Shown: positions 23,131 to 36,889, counted from the stretch's first letter. The stretch is DNA of 64,000 bases from Datnioides undecimradiatus (GCA_008933995.1 WARS01000169.1:702957-766956), one strand, 5' to 3'. A program made the numbers and translations. Notes: generated by a model not told the origin, from the sequence alone.

Positions 23131-25244
23131 AAAGACAATCTATAAACATAGTTAAAAATAGATACCAGTGTAAATAGGAAATTTATAATGCAGTGATCAG
23201 AAACTCTGTATAATGATGGCTATTATCAAAGTCAAGCTCACTGTAGAAAAGTCAGGCTGGAAGGAGCAGAGCTGCAGCAGCACCGCAGTCTCTCTGTGTG
23301 ATCACCACACACGGCAGCACTTTAGTGTTGGAGCCGTCACACACACATGCACGCACGCACTCACACACTTTGGTAGGAAGCGTGGACCAGGAATTATCCA
23401 GGAAGATTGCAATGTCATGACACAAGGCCATCTACCGTGTTTACCTGAGTCAAATGACATGCAAATGACACCAAGCTGCAGAATAAGCAGACACACATCA
23501 CACTGGCTGCTTCACTTTCCCTGTGTTTGCTTGTAACGCTATTCGTCATGACATGAAAGTTTGTTTTTCCAACAAGTCATGTTTTATTCTCAATATAAAC
23601 GGTGGCGTGTGTACTTCTTTGTCATATTTTACAATAATAAGTCATCTACAGCTTAAGATAGAGTAGAACTAAGACTCAGTTAAGAGAAGTTAATGTGAAT
23701 AAGTGGCTTTCATCTAAAAACAGTGTCATTATTTATTTCTATCGTCATTGCTCTGATGTACCAACAGCTATTGCTGTCAAGTTGTGTTAGGGCAATGAGA
23801 ACAGCTATGAGAATGTCCAAGAGTATATTTATTAATCACCACACCCTCTCATCTATTTTCCACTTCAGCAGCACTTAAGCACTTTGCACTCCTGCACCTA
23901 CATAAAGCAAAACAGCAGGCGCATTTGGAGACACCCACACAGTCCGTGTGGCTAAGACCTCCTACTTTGGACACTCACAACAACAAGTACCAAGTGTTAT
24001 ATTCCTATATCAGCCGTATGTTTACTGCTATGTTTGCTTTGTCAGTGCATGTAGCAAATAATAATTATTCAGCGGAAGCCGCTGACTTTCAGCCCTCCAT
24101 GCATCCATGTCGGACTTTGACTTTCTCCAGTAAGTAGCACATCACTAAGTTGTGGACTCAAGTTTTGATTATACTTTTGCACCTGCACCATCAGCTGCAG
24201 ACACCACAGTCATGTAGTATTTCTGTTTGTACATTTGTCTAGAGCCAGATTCAAGAATGTGGTCCACACATGGGCGCCCGCATGTTGTGTCCTCAAGGAC
24301 ATGTCTGAGTAGACACTACTAATGGGAGGTGTTAGAGCCTATACCTACACCTGGCTTTGTCATTGGGATCTACTCTAGTAGCAAACACTTTTCTGTGTTT
24401 CTATTTAACATTCGACCAACCACCTCCGAAGCTGACAAAGTGTCTCCTTTCATGGATGGCCTTAAAATGTCAAACACTGCCATGGGAAACGCTCACCCTT
24501 TCCACAAATTCATTCAAAAGTAGTTTTATCCTTGTTTGAAAAATGAGCAGCAGCCGCGGTGTCACTGTAGTTGCAGTGTATTTCCTTGCCAGAAATGCCA
24601 AATGCCAGATCAACTTTAAACGTACATACAATACATCAGGTAAAAGCTTGTTTGTCCCAGAAAGAATTCGAACCCTTAACATTTGGGCCTAAAGATTATA
24701 TTTAACAGTACCATCAAAAGCTGCAGAATTGTATGTTAGAGGCTTATTATGCTGTGCCAGACAAACTGCTTATAAAATGCTGTGTGGACAAAACACTTAA
24801 ATAAGTTCCTCTGTTGAATCCATACGTGTACTCTCACGAACGCCTCCAAATCAGCGGAACACGGCATCATTCATCTCCTTAGACCCTCCTATGAAGTTAC
24901 ATCCTCTGACTGAAATGATGCTGTTCATCAGATCAATAATACAGCTATCACCTAATATTCCGGTGTCAGCTTATGATGCAGACAGAGGTTGTGGTGCCCA
25001 AGGTTTGCAGCCTCAGAGCTCTGACGTTTGACAATATGGTCGGGCAGCTTTAATAAGAATCTTACTATTTCAAACAGTCTCTAGGGTGAAGTTAGATGTG
25101 GATTTGATGTGATCTGAACAGCCCTCAGCAGCACTTGAACTCTTACCTGTGGTGGACCGTAGAGACAGAGAGTGGAGATGATTGGCCTCATGCTCACTCT
25201 ACACTGAAGCTTAGCCCTTTTTTTTCAGCTGTAACAAGTAGCTT
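23131..25244. other. Gene-free DNA
   Basis: CA-rich patch at 23339-23368. The segment 24840-25060 is less AT-rich and has enhancer-like words (GATCAATAATACAGCTATCACC), but the evidence is too thin for a separate call. No coding frame was recognised. Confidence 0.55.
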
Positions 25245-25570
25245 TTAAGGATGAGACACTGATTAGTGAGAGGTTGGGACAAGGCAGAAAGAGCGATGGT
25301 GTGCAGAGATGGAGATGGACAGAGGGAGGGGGAGAACGAGGAGGGGAGAGGGTGAGAGGAGGAGACGAAGAGAAAGGTGGAAAAGAGGATAAGTCTGCGC
25401 AGAGACAGAGAAGAACCTGAGGAGGCTTTAAAGAAGAGGTGCGTGGGTGGAGGTGGAGATCTGAGGCAGCGTATCAAAGGAGGGGTGAAGTGCAGGAATG
25501 ATTAAGAAAGGGAGGATGAATTGAGAACAGCAGTTAAGAGTACAAGAGAGGGAGTTTAGCAAGAGGAGGC
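25245..25570. repeat. Purine-rich (GA) low-complexity tract
   Basis: The plus strand is dominated by AGAGGGAGGGGGAGAA-type words through about 325 bp. This explains the Pro/Ser-rich minus-strand frame at 25211-25477, which is not a gene. Confidence 0.8.
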
Positions 25571-28500
25571 AGCTGCGCTACTTGTTTGCTGCTCTGTAAG
25601 TACTGTAGAGGCTCTGTAAGCAATATAGATGCTCGCTTATACTCCTGAAATACAAATGATGTACAGATTTATCTAAAGTTAGCACTCCTCTGCGTATTCA
25701 AATACACCTGGCAGTCGCTTTGCACTTGTACAATCACCTAAAGTAAGTTAATGTAGTTAATGTTGTTTTAGGGTTAACACTGTAGTACTTACTTAAAATG
25801 ACCTATAAAATGAATTGCATGAATCTGTTAGATCTGAATCTGAATCTGTTTTAATGATAGGGTTTGGTTGACTGATTGTTTGTACAGCCTTCTAGATAAT
25901 GTTTGAGTGTCTCAAGAGCACTTCACCATTAGTTTGTTCTTCTCATGTATGGAGGTCAAGTGATGCCAGTATTCAAGCAGTTTTTATTTAACCAAAATGA
26001 ATTTTACATTTCTTTGCTCATGATTTAGAACTGTGAAAATGATGATGTACATGAAAAAGACATTAGCACAGCATCAAACATCACAGAAGCTTGGAGGAAA
26101 ATTGAAATTGAGTCGTCCTTTCTAGCACTTTTTAATTCCTGTTTTTATTTTATTGCATTATTTTAGTGCAGAATTGCGCATTTTCAAAAATGCAGATAAA
26201 ATATATGTAAATTGAAGATTCAAAAGTGTTGCAGTCTGTGATTACATGCACACAAAGGGAAATTAAATTTCAGCTTCATCACATTTTACATTTTTCAGCA
26301 TATCAACAAGACTGATTTTGACATGGTACAATAGGAAATGCGTAGTTGCAGTTGAAATGAACAATGGTTGAACTCCATTTCTAGGTCCTGACATTGACAG
26401 CTGGTTTACTGTCATGGCTTACAGGGACATTTGAATGTAACAGAGCCATAGTTAACATTACTCTGAGTATAACAGCGGTACTTAAGTCAGTATGTCTGCT
26501 TGAAAGTGCACATTTTCTGCCAGTATAAAAAGTAAATAAAAAAACCATATGCATCAAAATAAAGTTTGAATTTGACTGAATGTATTCGATATTTTATTAC
26601 TTAACCCTGAAACCAGGGCTTCCATAATCCAGTAATTTGTGTTTTCTTATATAGGAATACATTTCCTGTAAAAAAAATTTTCATAGTAGCATAAAATAAT
26701 TTCTTTGTGAGTGTATGATTCTTACCTTTTGACTCACCAAACTCTTCTTGGACTTAAAAGAGGATTACACAGTCTGAAGCACAGGAACTACTGTATGGCA
26801 GCTTGAAAGTAAATTTGAAATGAAAGCAGTTACATAACAATCTCTACCTTGTTGGATATCAAACATATTTTTATGTTTTCTATTACAATTGTTACATATA
26901 GTACAACACACCCTGTATTAAGAATGTGTGGTATTTTCAGGCATCGTCACAGTTTGCATGTCATACCTTCACATCACAAATGATGAGCTTGATATTTATC
27001 CTAATTTAAACTAATCTTGTTATCATCAGCAATTAATCCAGTACATACAAGTGATACCTTGACCCCTAATGCCTCTCTTCTTCTGTCTACCTGGCCGTGT
27101 CCCGCTGTCACTCATAAACCAATCATAAAGTAACATCTCCCTCCTCTAGTCTTCTGTCACCTCTGACCCCGCCCCTGAACTCAGGTCTCCTCCAATAAGG
27201 CTTCATGTCACAGCGAGGCACTCACCCATGGCCGCAGACAGAGCCGCCAATCATCTGGGATAATCAGAAATGGGCTGACCCAGAGGTGACCTGGCCTTGC
27301 AGAGGGCTGACAGGATGAGAGGCGCTGGAGTGAGACCTACAGGGTATTTTCACGCTGTCTCTCTGTTTGTCTGGCACGCACACCGACACACTTTGTGCAC
27401 TCTCATACGTGTAGGGGTGTATACATAAACTCAGCATGAGTCAACTTTTTTTCTCAGATTATTGTTAATTATCATATATAGACATATGTTAAAAATAATT
27501 ACCTTAATATTTTGATATTTTTCTGATTTGATAAAGCTAAAGTTGCCCATGTGTTTATGTGATCAACCTGCCCTTGACAAACAGCCACCACAGTGATGAT
27601 CTGATTGGGTTTTTTTATGATGTGCAGCTGTGGATCCATTGGCACGGTCTATTAACCTTTAACATGCTACAGTATGCATCATTCACTCATGCCGCTGGAG
27701 GCATAATGTCCTTTGTTGTCCGAGATAGAAGGATAGGAGAGTTGCATGTTCTTCAGTCAGCCGAAGAGCAAGAGAAGAGACACGTCACGTGTAGGAAGAG
27801 AGACGAGAAGATAAGGCTTGAAACTGACAAACCCCCACACCTCTTAATGTCAGTGACTGTCACCACTGACTGACAATCATCTTGCTATGTGACTAACTGA
27901 CTGGCTTAGTCACTTAAGGAACTTAGAGAACATAAATGAAAACTGATGGTTTTGTTCAGATTTCACACAAAGTGAATTTGAACCACAGCTTTTGGGGGCC
28001 ACGTTTGTTGTATAGAGGCTCTATAGATACATCCCTGGTTTCATAGCAACCACATCGGTTACGTTATCAACAGCCAACGGAGAATTGCAGGATTTCATGA
28101 AAGGAGAAACAAAGAGAGTGGTGACTGGTTATGGTCCCTTGTGTTTAAATGTTCAAATAAGCCATGACATAAGCAAAACTTTCATTTTAATAGGGTCACT
28201 GACGATTTCAGTGTAAGATTTAATTAGCTGTAGCTAGCTAGGTAATGACAAAGTCTGGAGGTTGTTTGATGACTGGCTGGCTTTTTCATGTTTCTGACCA
28301 AGTCGTTTGAAAGCGAGAACCCTGCAAACGGGACTTACACGTGCATTTGACGTATTTGATGATGACATAAATGAAAATGTTTAAACTTGCTAACTGTGTA
28401 CATTAAAGGTAAATGCTCACTCCAATAGGTAATAAACCAAAGCAGTTGCTAACATTACTGACGTGTACTGGAGCAAAGAAACACAGGATTCAATCAATTC

Positions 28501-28674
28501 CCAACACTTTGACTCTTACATTTTTTTGAAAGCAAATGCAAAACATACATTTTCAGGTGCCATTACTGGACAGTTGCTGTTCGGAGTCGGGAATTAGTGA
28601 ATGCTAAACTAAATTTAGCAACAAATGAACATCAAATGATGAAGACACATTCAAATCAGCTATACCAGTAGTTG
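25571..28674. other. Gene-free DNA
   Basis: Duplicated CTCTGTAAG words at 25591-25619 and repeated GAATCTG words at 25829-25848 are the only internal repeats. The segment 27150-27310 (CCGCCAATCATCTGGGATAATCAG) has PBX/OTX-like words and could be regulatory. No exon was recognised. Confidence 0.55.
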
Positions 28675-28833
28675 TGCCACTGGAGCAATTTGGGGTTCTA
28701 ATGGTTTGTTTTAGTAGGTCTGTGATCTCGCTGTCCACGGACACCTGGACATGGAACCAGGAGCAGCCTGGGACTGCACTGCCAGTCTCCTGATAGGTGG
28801 CAAACCCACTCTACCTCTTAGCCACAGCCACCC
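28675..28833 (-). mobile_element. AFC-like SINE, internally deleted
   Basis: Read on the minus strand, it starts GGGTGGCTGTGGCTAAGAGG at 28833, the tRNA-like head including an A-box-like TGGCTAAGAGG. It passes GGTGTCCGTGGACAG and ends with GAACCCCAAATTGCTCCAG before 28675. About 30 bp between the last two blocks are rearranged. The 3' half of the element is absent. Confidence 0.85.
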
Positions 28834-30089
28834 ACAAATCAGACAGCTTAGGGAAAAATGTTAAGGTGCGAGTGTCAGAGATTTAGTTGTGGGTTGTGTT
28901 GTTAGGAGAGCTGGCCTCTTTGAGGTTTTCTGTTCTCTCTCTCTCCACTCACCTGGCGAAAAGCACAGCAGAGAATGAAAATGAAAGAGGTTATCAGAAA
29001 AGGGCCGAGTTGAGTAAGATTTAAATAGACAGAAGAAGAATAACAAAAGGAAAACCCCCCTCAGAAGTTACTGATGCCACGTTCGGATCTGTCTTTGTTG
29101 ACACTCCTCGTTAGAAGTACGACTGGAGCGTCTGTCACTGCAGCTGTCACAGCGTCAGAGTTCAAGCTGCAGTAGCCTTTCATCTCGCTGTTTTAAAGGT
29201 GATTTCTGTGGCATTTTGCATTTCTGTTTTTCATTAAGACTACGGCAAGAGAAAGGAAGGGTGAAGAAAAGAGAAAGGATCGTGACATACTGTGGATATC
29301 AAAGGCCCACACACACTTTGAAAGGTCATAACTTACAAGACTGTGGAGAAAAGCCTGTTTAATCAGAATTGTTTATACTCTCATCCTGCTACTCATTCAT
29401 GACAGTTTATCAGACAGGTTGTTTTAACATTCATCAAGCAACATATCAGTCCCATTACTTAAACAACTCTGATAATGTACGTTTGTGTAGCCTGTAAATA
29501 AATGTATGAATTAAACCTTGGACATACAGGAAGTTACGTGCTGGAACTCCACAGAGCCGATGTTGTCATGTCCAGGTCAGTGTCAGTTTCACAAGCTTCT
29601 GTAACTTGACACCGTCTTGATTTAATCCATCTTATGGTAAAACTGACAAACTGTCATCCACTACCTCAGCGGCTGCAACAGTAGCCATACTGTAGTAGGT
29701 TCGTCCATTCACCAAGTCATTTCCCATATTTTTAGCTTTGATCCTCACTCTCTAAAATCTTGTCTAAAGAAGGTGTGGCCTCTCAACTTGCCAGTGGACT
29801 CTCCTCCTCCAGTGACCTGTGGTGTGAACTTGCAGTGGTTTGGGGTTGTGGGAATATTGTCCATAAAAGGCCTCTAAATATAATGGATGGAAACTTCATC
29901 AGTGAATTTTGAAAAATGTCATTGGGATTTTGTTTTACTTCTGTAACAGAACCCAGAAGATAATGACCGAGATATTCCCAACATGCCGAGGCCATAATAT
30001 CATCATGAGGTTGTATTGTGCCTGTACAGGAACCAACAAGGAAACTTGTGTTTTCTGTCTGCATTTGGCAAACTGAGATGTATTGCAGG
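28834..30089. other. Gene-free DNA
   Basis: No repeat family or exon was recognised. A CACACACTTTGAAAGG patch occurs near 29310, and the sequence is otherwise ordinary. Confidence 0.6.
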
Positions 30090-30266
30090 TGGGTGGCTTT
30101 GGCTCAGAGGCAGAGCGGGTTGTCCACTGATTAGACGATTGGCAGGTCTGTCGCCAGCTCCTCCGAGCTGCATGTCTGGTGTCCTTGGGCAGGACGTTGA
30201 ACCCTGCATTGCTCCCATTGGCGTTGGAAGTCTAGAAAAGTGTTTCATGAGTACAGTTTATTCACC
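30090..30266 (+). mobile_element. AFC-like SINE with large internal deletion
   Basis: The head GGGTGGCTTTGGCTCAGAGG starts near 30091, followed by AGAGCGGGTTGTCCACTGA, GGTGTCCTTGGGCAGGAC and TTGCTCCCATTGGCG. The copy then jumps to the tail TCTAGAAAAGTGTTTCATGA and GTACAGTTTATTCACC. The middle of the SINE, roughly 100 bp relative to fuller copies, is missing. The A-box-like TGGCTCAGAGG is preserved, but the B box is degraded. Confidence 0.88.
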
Positions 30267-31109
30267 TTTTTTCTTTTCCTCTACTAAATATTGGTAAAAA
30301 GAGCAAAACACTACATGTAAATTGGACAACTTTAGAGATTCTTGTTGAGATATCTTTGAACTTTGGATGGAGCCAGATAAGACCCTGCTTCCAGTCTAAG
30401 ACAGGCTGACCATGTCCTGACCCCAGCTCTGTGCTGAATGCACAGACATGATGGTTATGGTATGATTATGGTAAAATCTCATTTTCCAACCTTATTTTCC
30501 AAATATTTCCTGGAGTATCTTCTTGCAGCAGGGAGGATCCAGGGTGGCTGACCCCAAGTCCTTCGAGTCTTTCCAGAAGACATGCAACATCTGTAAAGTA
30601 AAATGAAACTAATTTGAGGATGAGTGAGTCCTCCTCTGAGAACTCGCAACAGCACAAAGGCATATAGAAAATGACAGGATCTATTCTTTTTATAGGCTGT
30701 AACTTCGTCTCACGCTTGAAAGTTGCCGCGAACCAATTCCGCCGCACGGTGCCAAACAAGTGCAATTCTTGCAAAATGTTGAAACGGAGGTAATTAGGGT
30801 CCGTGGGAAAATGGCCCAGTTTTTAACCGGCGATGCAGAACTGGGCCCGGGCCAGTGGTAGTGATAGGGGTGGTATTTTGTGTCACATCAGCAACAAGAG
30901 TGAGCGTTGGAAAGGGAGGGAGTCAGATAGAGAGAGAGAGAATCTGCTAATGACGACTATTATCTTCTCATCTTTCTGAGTGCTGCATTGGCAAAAAAAA
31001 AACCCCAAAAAACACAGAAAACTGAATTATTCATTCGCCAGAAATAATAAATAACCATTGCAATCCTAATGGGAATCTGTAGCATCTATATTTTATGAAC
31101 GAGCAAAAG
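30267..31109. other. Gene-free DNA
   Basis: No coding frame was recognised. A GA repeat lies at 30930-30940, and an A/C low-complexity run at 30991-31020. Confidence 0.6.
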
Positions 31110-31480
31110 ATTTAAGACAAACGGGTTCATTATGACAAACACACAGAGACGCACACACAGAGTAATTGGTATGATTGCTTCCCCAAACACCCACAGTCTA
31201 AACCTTCAAACAAAAGTCTACAGACGGTCTTATCCAAGGAAATCTACGCCAGCTACGCAGATAATGTCTTTGTCTCCCTCGCTCTTCCCCTCTCCGTCTA
31301 TTGATGTGATTTTATGCATATTCGCAAAGGCTAATTCTCTGGCGCTCACCCCGAGGTACCCCTCTGTGAATGTTTGTTCGTAGCAGGGAGCAGCCTCTGT
31401 GCACCGCTGCATGTGGCGAGATAACACAAGATATGGAATGCATAATAGCAAGCCACACAAAGAGAGGGAACGTTATACTG
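31110..31480. promoter_or_regulatory. Candidate enhancer with POU-type site
   Basis: TTATGCATATTCGCAAAGG at about 31312-31330 contains the self-complementary TATGCATA, a POU-type motif, followed by GGCTAATTCTCTGG. The block also has GGAATGCATAATAGC at 31435-31449. The mixture of AT-rich core motifs in complex flanking sequence is typical of vertebrate conserved non-coding elements, but conservation is untested. Confidence 0.3.
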
Positions 31481-31684
31481 AACTTCAGACGCTAAAGTGA
31501 CTGGGACTGCCGGGTTTGGCTGCGAGGTCTGATAGGCTGCCGGGATTGAGGGCTTAATCTAATCTAATGCTGAGTCTTAAAATGCTAAAAATACAGACAT
31601 CATACATAAGATGCAATAGAGAGTTGTTTTATAAATAAAAAGACGGGCCATTTGGTGTACTCTTACAGAGGCTCAGCTATTGCT

Positions 31685-31835
31685 GGCAAACTAATTGTCC
31701 ACTTAGACTCGAGGGTGAACTGAGCAGATTTTGGTGGTTTAAGGTCAGTGTGACATCATGAAACACATTTTTTGCAATAACTGAAGAATTCATTGGCCTG
31801 ATTATGACATCGTTTTACTGAAATGGTTGAAAATA
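31685..31835 (+). repeat. Single unit of the tandem-unit teleost repeat
   Basis: TGGCAAACTAATTGTCCACTT, GATTTTGGTGGTTTAAGGTCA, GTGTGACATCATGAAACACA and CTGAAGAATTCATT follow the same order as the units at 22640-23130. It is a diverged solo unit. Confidence 0.75.
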
Positions 31836-32819
31836 AATTTTATTAATGATTAATTGTTTCATCAAGATTTCATCTTCAAAAGCTGGTAGATGGGGTTTAG
31901 AATTTGATAATGTTCTGCAAAAACACCTTTATAGCTGTTGGTCAACAACATTGCTCAGGGCCAGAATGGTATTTTCGACATTTTAATTGAACTTTCAGCT
32001 TCTTTGCTGCATTATCCATATGTGAAGCATTGTCTACTGTCAACCTTCTGTTCTATCAGAAGAGAATTTCAGGCTTCTGGGGTGCGACATTCCTTTTCAT
32101 CTTCAACCCAAAACAACGCAACAGAGATGAACAGCCAAACGTATTATGGTCAAGTGTTTGTGATACTGGCTGGTCTAAGGGTCCTTTGCAGGCTAGATGT
32201 TACTGTTACTGTAGGTGGCTTTTAACACATAGCTTGAAAAACACTAATATTTGAGAAACTGATTCAATAACTAATCCAGAGCCATCTTTTACAGAAACCA
32301 CTCATTGCTTTTCTAAACTTGAACGTATCTTTATGCTTACAGATTAATTCCCCCTAAGAATAATCACCAAGACCTGCGGCCTGTGTCCCAGTGCTGTACG
32401 AATATCAGTTTTTATGATACATCAAGAAAGTTATTTGAATATACAGCACAAATAAAGTGGGATGTGGGTGAGTTGTGTTAATTTAAAACAATACTTAGTG
32501 TTTAGCAGCAATTAGAGCCAATGGAGATTCTAAGTAACTGGAGACAAGACTATTTTTTCTAGCCCACATAGATCATAAACCCCCGAGCATTGAAGTCAGA
32601 AGAGAAATATAAATGTTTGCCTTCTATTCCGACAGACAGCAGCTCCCTTGTTACCTTGTATTTGTTGAGAAGGCCAGTCCTGCCCACTCCAATATGGCAT
32701 TGCAGCGTCTACATATAAATGCAAGGCCCATGGTGCACAGTGCTTTTGTCTGTGCTGATTGGACAGCTGCTCCAGACTAGAAGGCGTAAAAACACGTCAA
32801 CCACACTCCGACTTAGCCG
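31836..32819. other. Gene-free DNA
   Basis: No recognisable repeat, exon or motif cluster. Open frames here are short and overlap in different frames without codon-like structure. Confidence 0.6.
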
Positions 32820-33260
32820 GCATGAATGAAGGTCAGTGAATAGGAAAGCTGTCAATCATGGGTTAATTGATTAATGAACCTAGGGTGCAGTGATAAATGA
32901 CCTGTTGGGTACAGAGTAAGTTTAAGATAGCTATGTAGCTTTAATACTTGAAACGACAGATCTTTGTCTTCAGTTACTGAATGAAGCTGCGTGCCTATAA
33001 TTGGGTTTAAGTACATTTAATATTGCAAAACTGGGTGGAAGTCCCAGGGTCGCGCAGTGAGGGTTAAATCATTAAATATTAGACATAAACCGAATGCTTA
33101 ATGATGAAACGTGGCAGCGTTAATCTCCTAATTAGCCTAAATGAGTTATCTGATGTGACACATATCCGTTAAGATTGGAGTCTGATTTGGCCGTTTCTCC
33201 AATCGTTTTCTTTGTGTGATTAGAGGAACTGCATGTTGGTGGGTGTTGCTCACGGCTGAT
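32820..33260. promoter_or_regulatory. Candidate PBX-MEIS / homeodomain enhancer
   Basis: CTGTCAATCA at 32849-32858 is the exact complement of the PBX-MEIS/PREP decamer TGATTGACAG. Five bases later, TAATTGATTA at 32864-32873 is a perfect palindromic two-site homeodomain motif (TAAT-2-ATTA). More TAAT/ATTA words follow (ATTAATG at 32871-32877, CCTAATTAGCC near 33128-33138). The segment has no protein-like frame and is flanked by plainer DNA. This is the strongest motif-based enhancer candidate in the window, though conservation could not be tested. Confidence 0.42.
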
Positions 33261-36200
33261 CCGTGACTGTCTTTGTGTTAGGACACTGCAAAATATTGAC
33301 ACTCTTTATATTGACTTTTTGATATAATAGACATTGTCCATCGTGCATGTTTGTTCGCTTCTTGACCTGAGGAAGAGCTTTTTTTTTTTTTTTTTACAAA
33401 CAGTATATCCCCATAACACAAATCAAGCATTTCTACTCAAGGGGACTTCACAATCTGTGCAGCAAATGACATCCTCTATCCTCTAGACCCTCAACTACGA
33501 TGAGGAACAACTCAAGAAGCTCTTTAGGAAAGAAGGAAGAACAGCCTGCTCTGTCTCCACCTGAAGAGGGCTTCCGTGTTGCGAGTCAAGCCGAGTTTTC
33601 TATTGATTTGGATCCCAGGGTACTTGTATGGAGTCCACCCTCTTCACTCTCTCTGCCTGGAGGACAGCCGGGACAGGGTGCTGCCTGTTCTCATAGTCGT
33701 TCACCACTTGCTGCAACAATAGAGTCTGAGCATGTTTCTCACTGGAAGTCATCCACTGGAATCACACATCAATACAGTTAACTTTCATTCTGTGTAATGT
33801 CTCTCAGTTCATTCATTCACGGGGATTTGAAGTTTAAACTGCAGTATATGTAGCATGGACTATACTAGCATATACTGCAAAACAGCAGATCTAAGCTATA
33901 AACCTATAAAATATACTGCGCCTGTGTTCTGTAGTGTGCAGTATTATAGATGCAACCTAAATGCGTTTTCTTCCTTCTGAAACAGGCAATATCTGAGAAG
34001 GGCTGTTTGCGGATGAAAGTACAAATCATCACTGATTTATACTGAGAGCTGCTCTTAAGTAACACGGCCTTCAAAATGTGCCGTCAGTCTTTTTCAGCGC
34101 GACGGAACATACAGTGCCATAATACAAACAGATGATTCAGAAATGTTTTTCAGTCACTTTATTATCAGCGGTTGGCATGGCAACAAACGTATTAGGAAAG
34201 GTGAGGAGCAGCGTTCCACAAAGCTGGAACCTCCGCTTTCAATCAAGCGTTTCTCACGCCGTGCATTTTCGCATTATTGTCTTAACAAAGTATTCTTGAT
34301 ACCTATTCACAAATGTGCGCGCTCCGGGTCGGCACAACATCTACATATTTCCCTTGGGATTCATTTAATTGAGGCAATACAAACAGGCTGAATGGAATCT
34401 AAATTATATTAGGTTTTGCTTTTTTCCTCTTTTAGGTATTTTGTTGAAGCTTTATCCAAAGCTATCTGGCGTGACGCAGGTTTGCAGCTGTGTCTGACTT
34501 CTTCGCAGGATGCATACCTGTTAAAGGAGATTGGATCTATGTTTATGTTAGTGTGCTGTGTAATGTGCATCATATGGTGTGTTCTGCATTTCTTTCAGCT
34601 GTGTTAGCATCTGTCAAAGGTGATGGTCAGAAGCATTAGGTATAGGTGTTAGAGGATATAGCTATATTAATTCATTGAGGGTTTTAACACTGTGATAGTG
34701 GTCTTTCCCATCAGGCCACACTGCCAGGAGATAACATATTGTGATGAAGACATTTTATCCCAGATGTTTCGGGCCATATTCTTGCATTTTTTGTTTGTTT
34801 GTTTGCCTCTGCACCTGATTGGTTAGAACTTGGTCTGTTATTTCATTCTCTACAAGGGTCCCGGATGGAAAACGAGCTCAGACTGCACCCACAAAACTTA
34901 ATGGGTGTGTTTTGACTGTGATATCATGGTCTATCATGACATGACAAACAGCTTATACAAGTGGCGCACAATGCTATTAGCCGCTACAATAGGTTGTTTA
35001 TGAGTTTTCCCTTTGGTCTTGTTTAAAGCTGTTATAAGGTTTGAAACTGCTTCTGCACAACCTTGATGTCCACCGACCTTAGGTTTCAGGTGTTTGTGAA
35101 CATGCTACTAGTTCCTGTCGGGGGAGGCGACAACGCAGACTAAGAAATGAAGTTGGATGGATACACACTGAGCAGATTTCAGATGCTCTCACTGCAAAAC
35201 CACAGTAACGTGGGCGAGCTCTCCTTGAGTGGAACAATGTCAGGTATTTATGCCATTCATTTTTGACTTTTTCAAAAGTTGTACACCCTCAGAGCCAGCG
35301 TTTGAGGTTGTTCTAAAACCTTGAGCATGGATAACTATGTCTTTATGAAGAGTCCTCTGAACTGATGAACATCATCAGGATAGCTGTCTGTCTCAGTATT
35401 GATCTGTCCCACCCATCCCCTCACCGCACCTCCGCACCCCCAGCGCTCTGAGCCGACTTGCCGACGTACACTAAAACATAGTCTCTGTGGTTAAGGTGTC
35501 CTTGAAAATGAGATATTTCTTTGCATAAGAAGCGAACAAAGTTTCGATGCCGGAGAAAAGGATTTGTTATGAGTGCTGGTGACATTCAAATAGTGAAAAC
35601 CAATTTAAGCAACGCACAACAGCACAATATGTTTTGAAGAGTGAGTAGTCATTAAATGTGAAGGTTATTATTTTTATTTTCCTATTCAGTAGTAAATCTG
35701 GCATAACAGCACGGAGACATCACTGCACCCTGCTGATGGGCAGCATTTTATCCATTGTCTCCCTCACAGACGCAAATACCCACAGACTCACATGTTCACG
35801 CAGCTGCACCGAATGTCGCATATCGCACCTCTCTGTGATTCTAACATATATTATTATTACCATCCCTTAATAGAACTTATTATTACGGTACTTTGACTTT
35901 CTTCATGTAATCTCCTTTTTTGAAATATGAATAGATAATATAAATTTTATTCTCATGGTTGAAGTCGTTTATGGTTTTTAAATTGGTTTATTCATTCTTC
36001 TATGCCGCTCCTCTGGCCAACCGCAAATCTGCTTTGTCAGCAATTCGTCTTTGTATATATATCTGAGATACATGTGAATGAGGGCAAACCCTTCTCCCTG
36101 CTTAGGGACAAGTACATGGGGCCATGGATGTTTACAGCGGTGCTAGAAGAGTGTTCCTCTCACAGAGACCCCACGTGTTCTCCGAGCAGCTCAGGCAGCG

Positions 36201-36889
36201 GAGCCCATGTGTTTTGCAGCCAATCGAGTTGAGGGTCAAGAAACTTTCTGACTTACTCCACATCTTTGGGCTGTTGGGGTTGAAATGAGGCAGTCGTAAT
36301 GCCTTCATTCTCGCAACTTAGTCTGACAGTGAATGCAACTTTTTGGGTACTACTCCACAGCAGCTTGCCCAAAATAAATTGGTAGAAAGTACTTTTTTGA
36401 GACTGTGACAGAAACAGTTGTCATCATTTTTCACAATTACATATAAGTTTCACATTTTTTGAGAGGTTAGCAAATGGTGCAAGTTGTTCACGTTGTCAAA
36501 CTGCTCCTCGGCTTCACCTGGATCTTGTTGGATCAGTTTTGCATGGGCGCACTGGCCCATTGGACGGAGGTGGACCGGAGAGCGTGGACCAGTCTGGTCC
36601 CCGTGTTTTTGAGCAGTTGAGTGAGGCTGAGTACTGTTTCAAAGTTTTCCAGACAACTTATTCGACTGCTTTGCGTAACAGAATACTTTTCGATGTTTAA
36701 GGCTTTATTTTCTTGTCAAGGTCTGTAATCAAATAGTTAACAATTACATTTGCTTTGCTTTTACCTTTGTGAGAAAAGAACTTGGAACAGATTTGGTTCA
36801 TTGATGTAATGGCCCTGATCCTTTGCTACATACTGGTGGAGAGTGTTTTAAAGTGTGAATTAAACTCAAATACTTTCTGCTGTAACAAA
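33261..36889. other. Gene-free DNA; T17 tract; possible regulatory block at 34140-34400
   Basis: Seventeen T residues lie at 33379-33395. The stretch 34140-34400 has CpG-containing complex sequence with GTTGGCATGGCAAC (34171-34184, half of an X-box) and TTCATTTAATTGAGGC near 34361. No exon was recognised. The 93-codon frame at 33500-33781 is Ser/Pro-rich and unrecognised. Confidence 0.5.
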
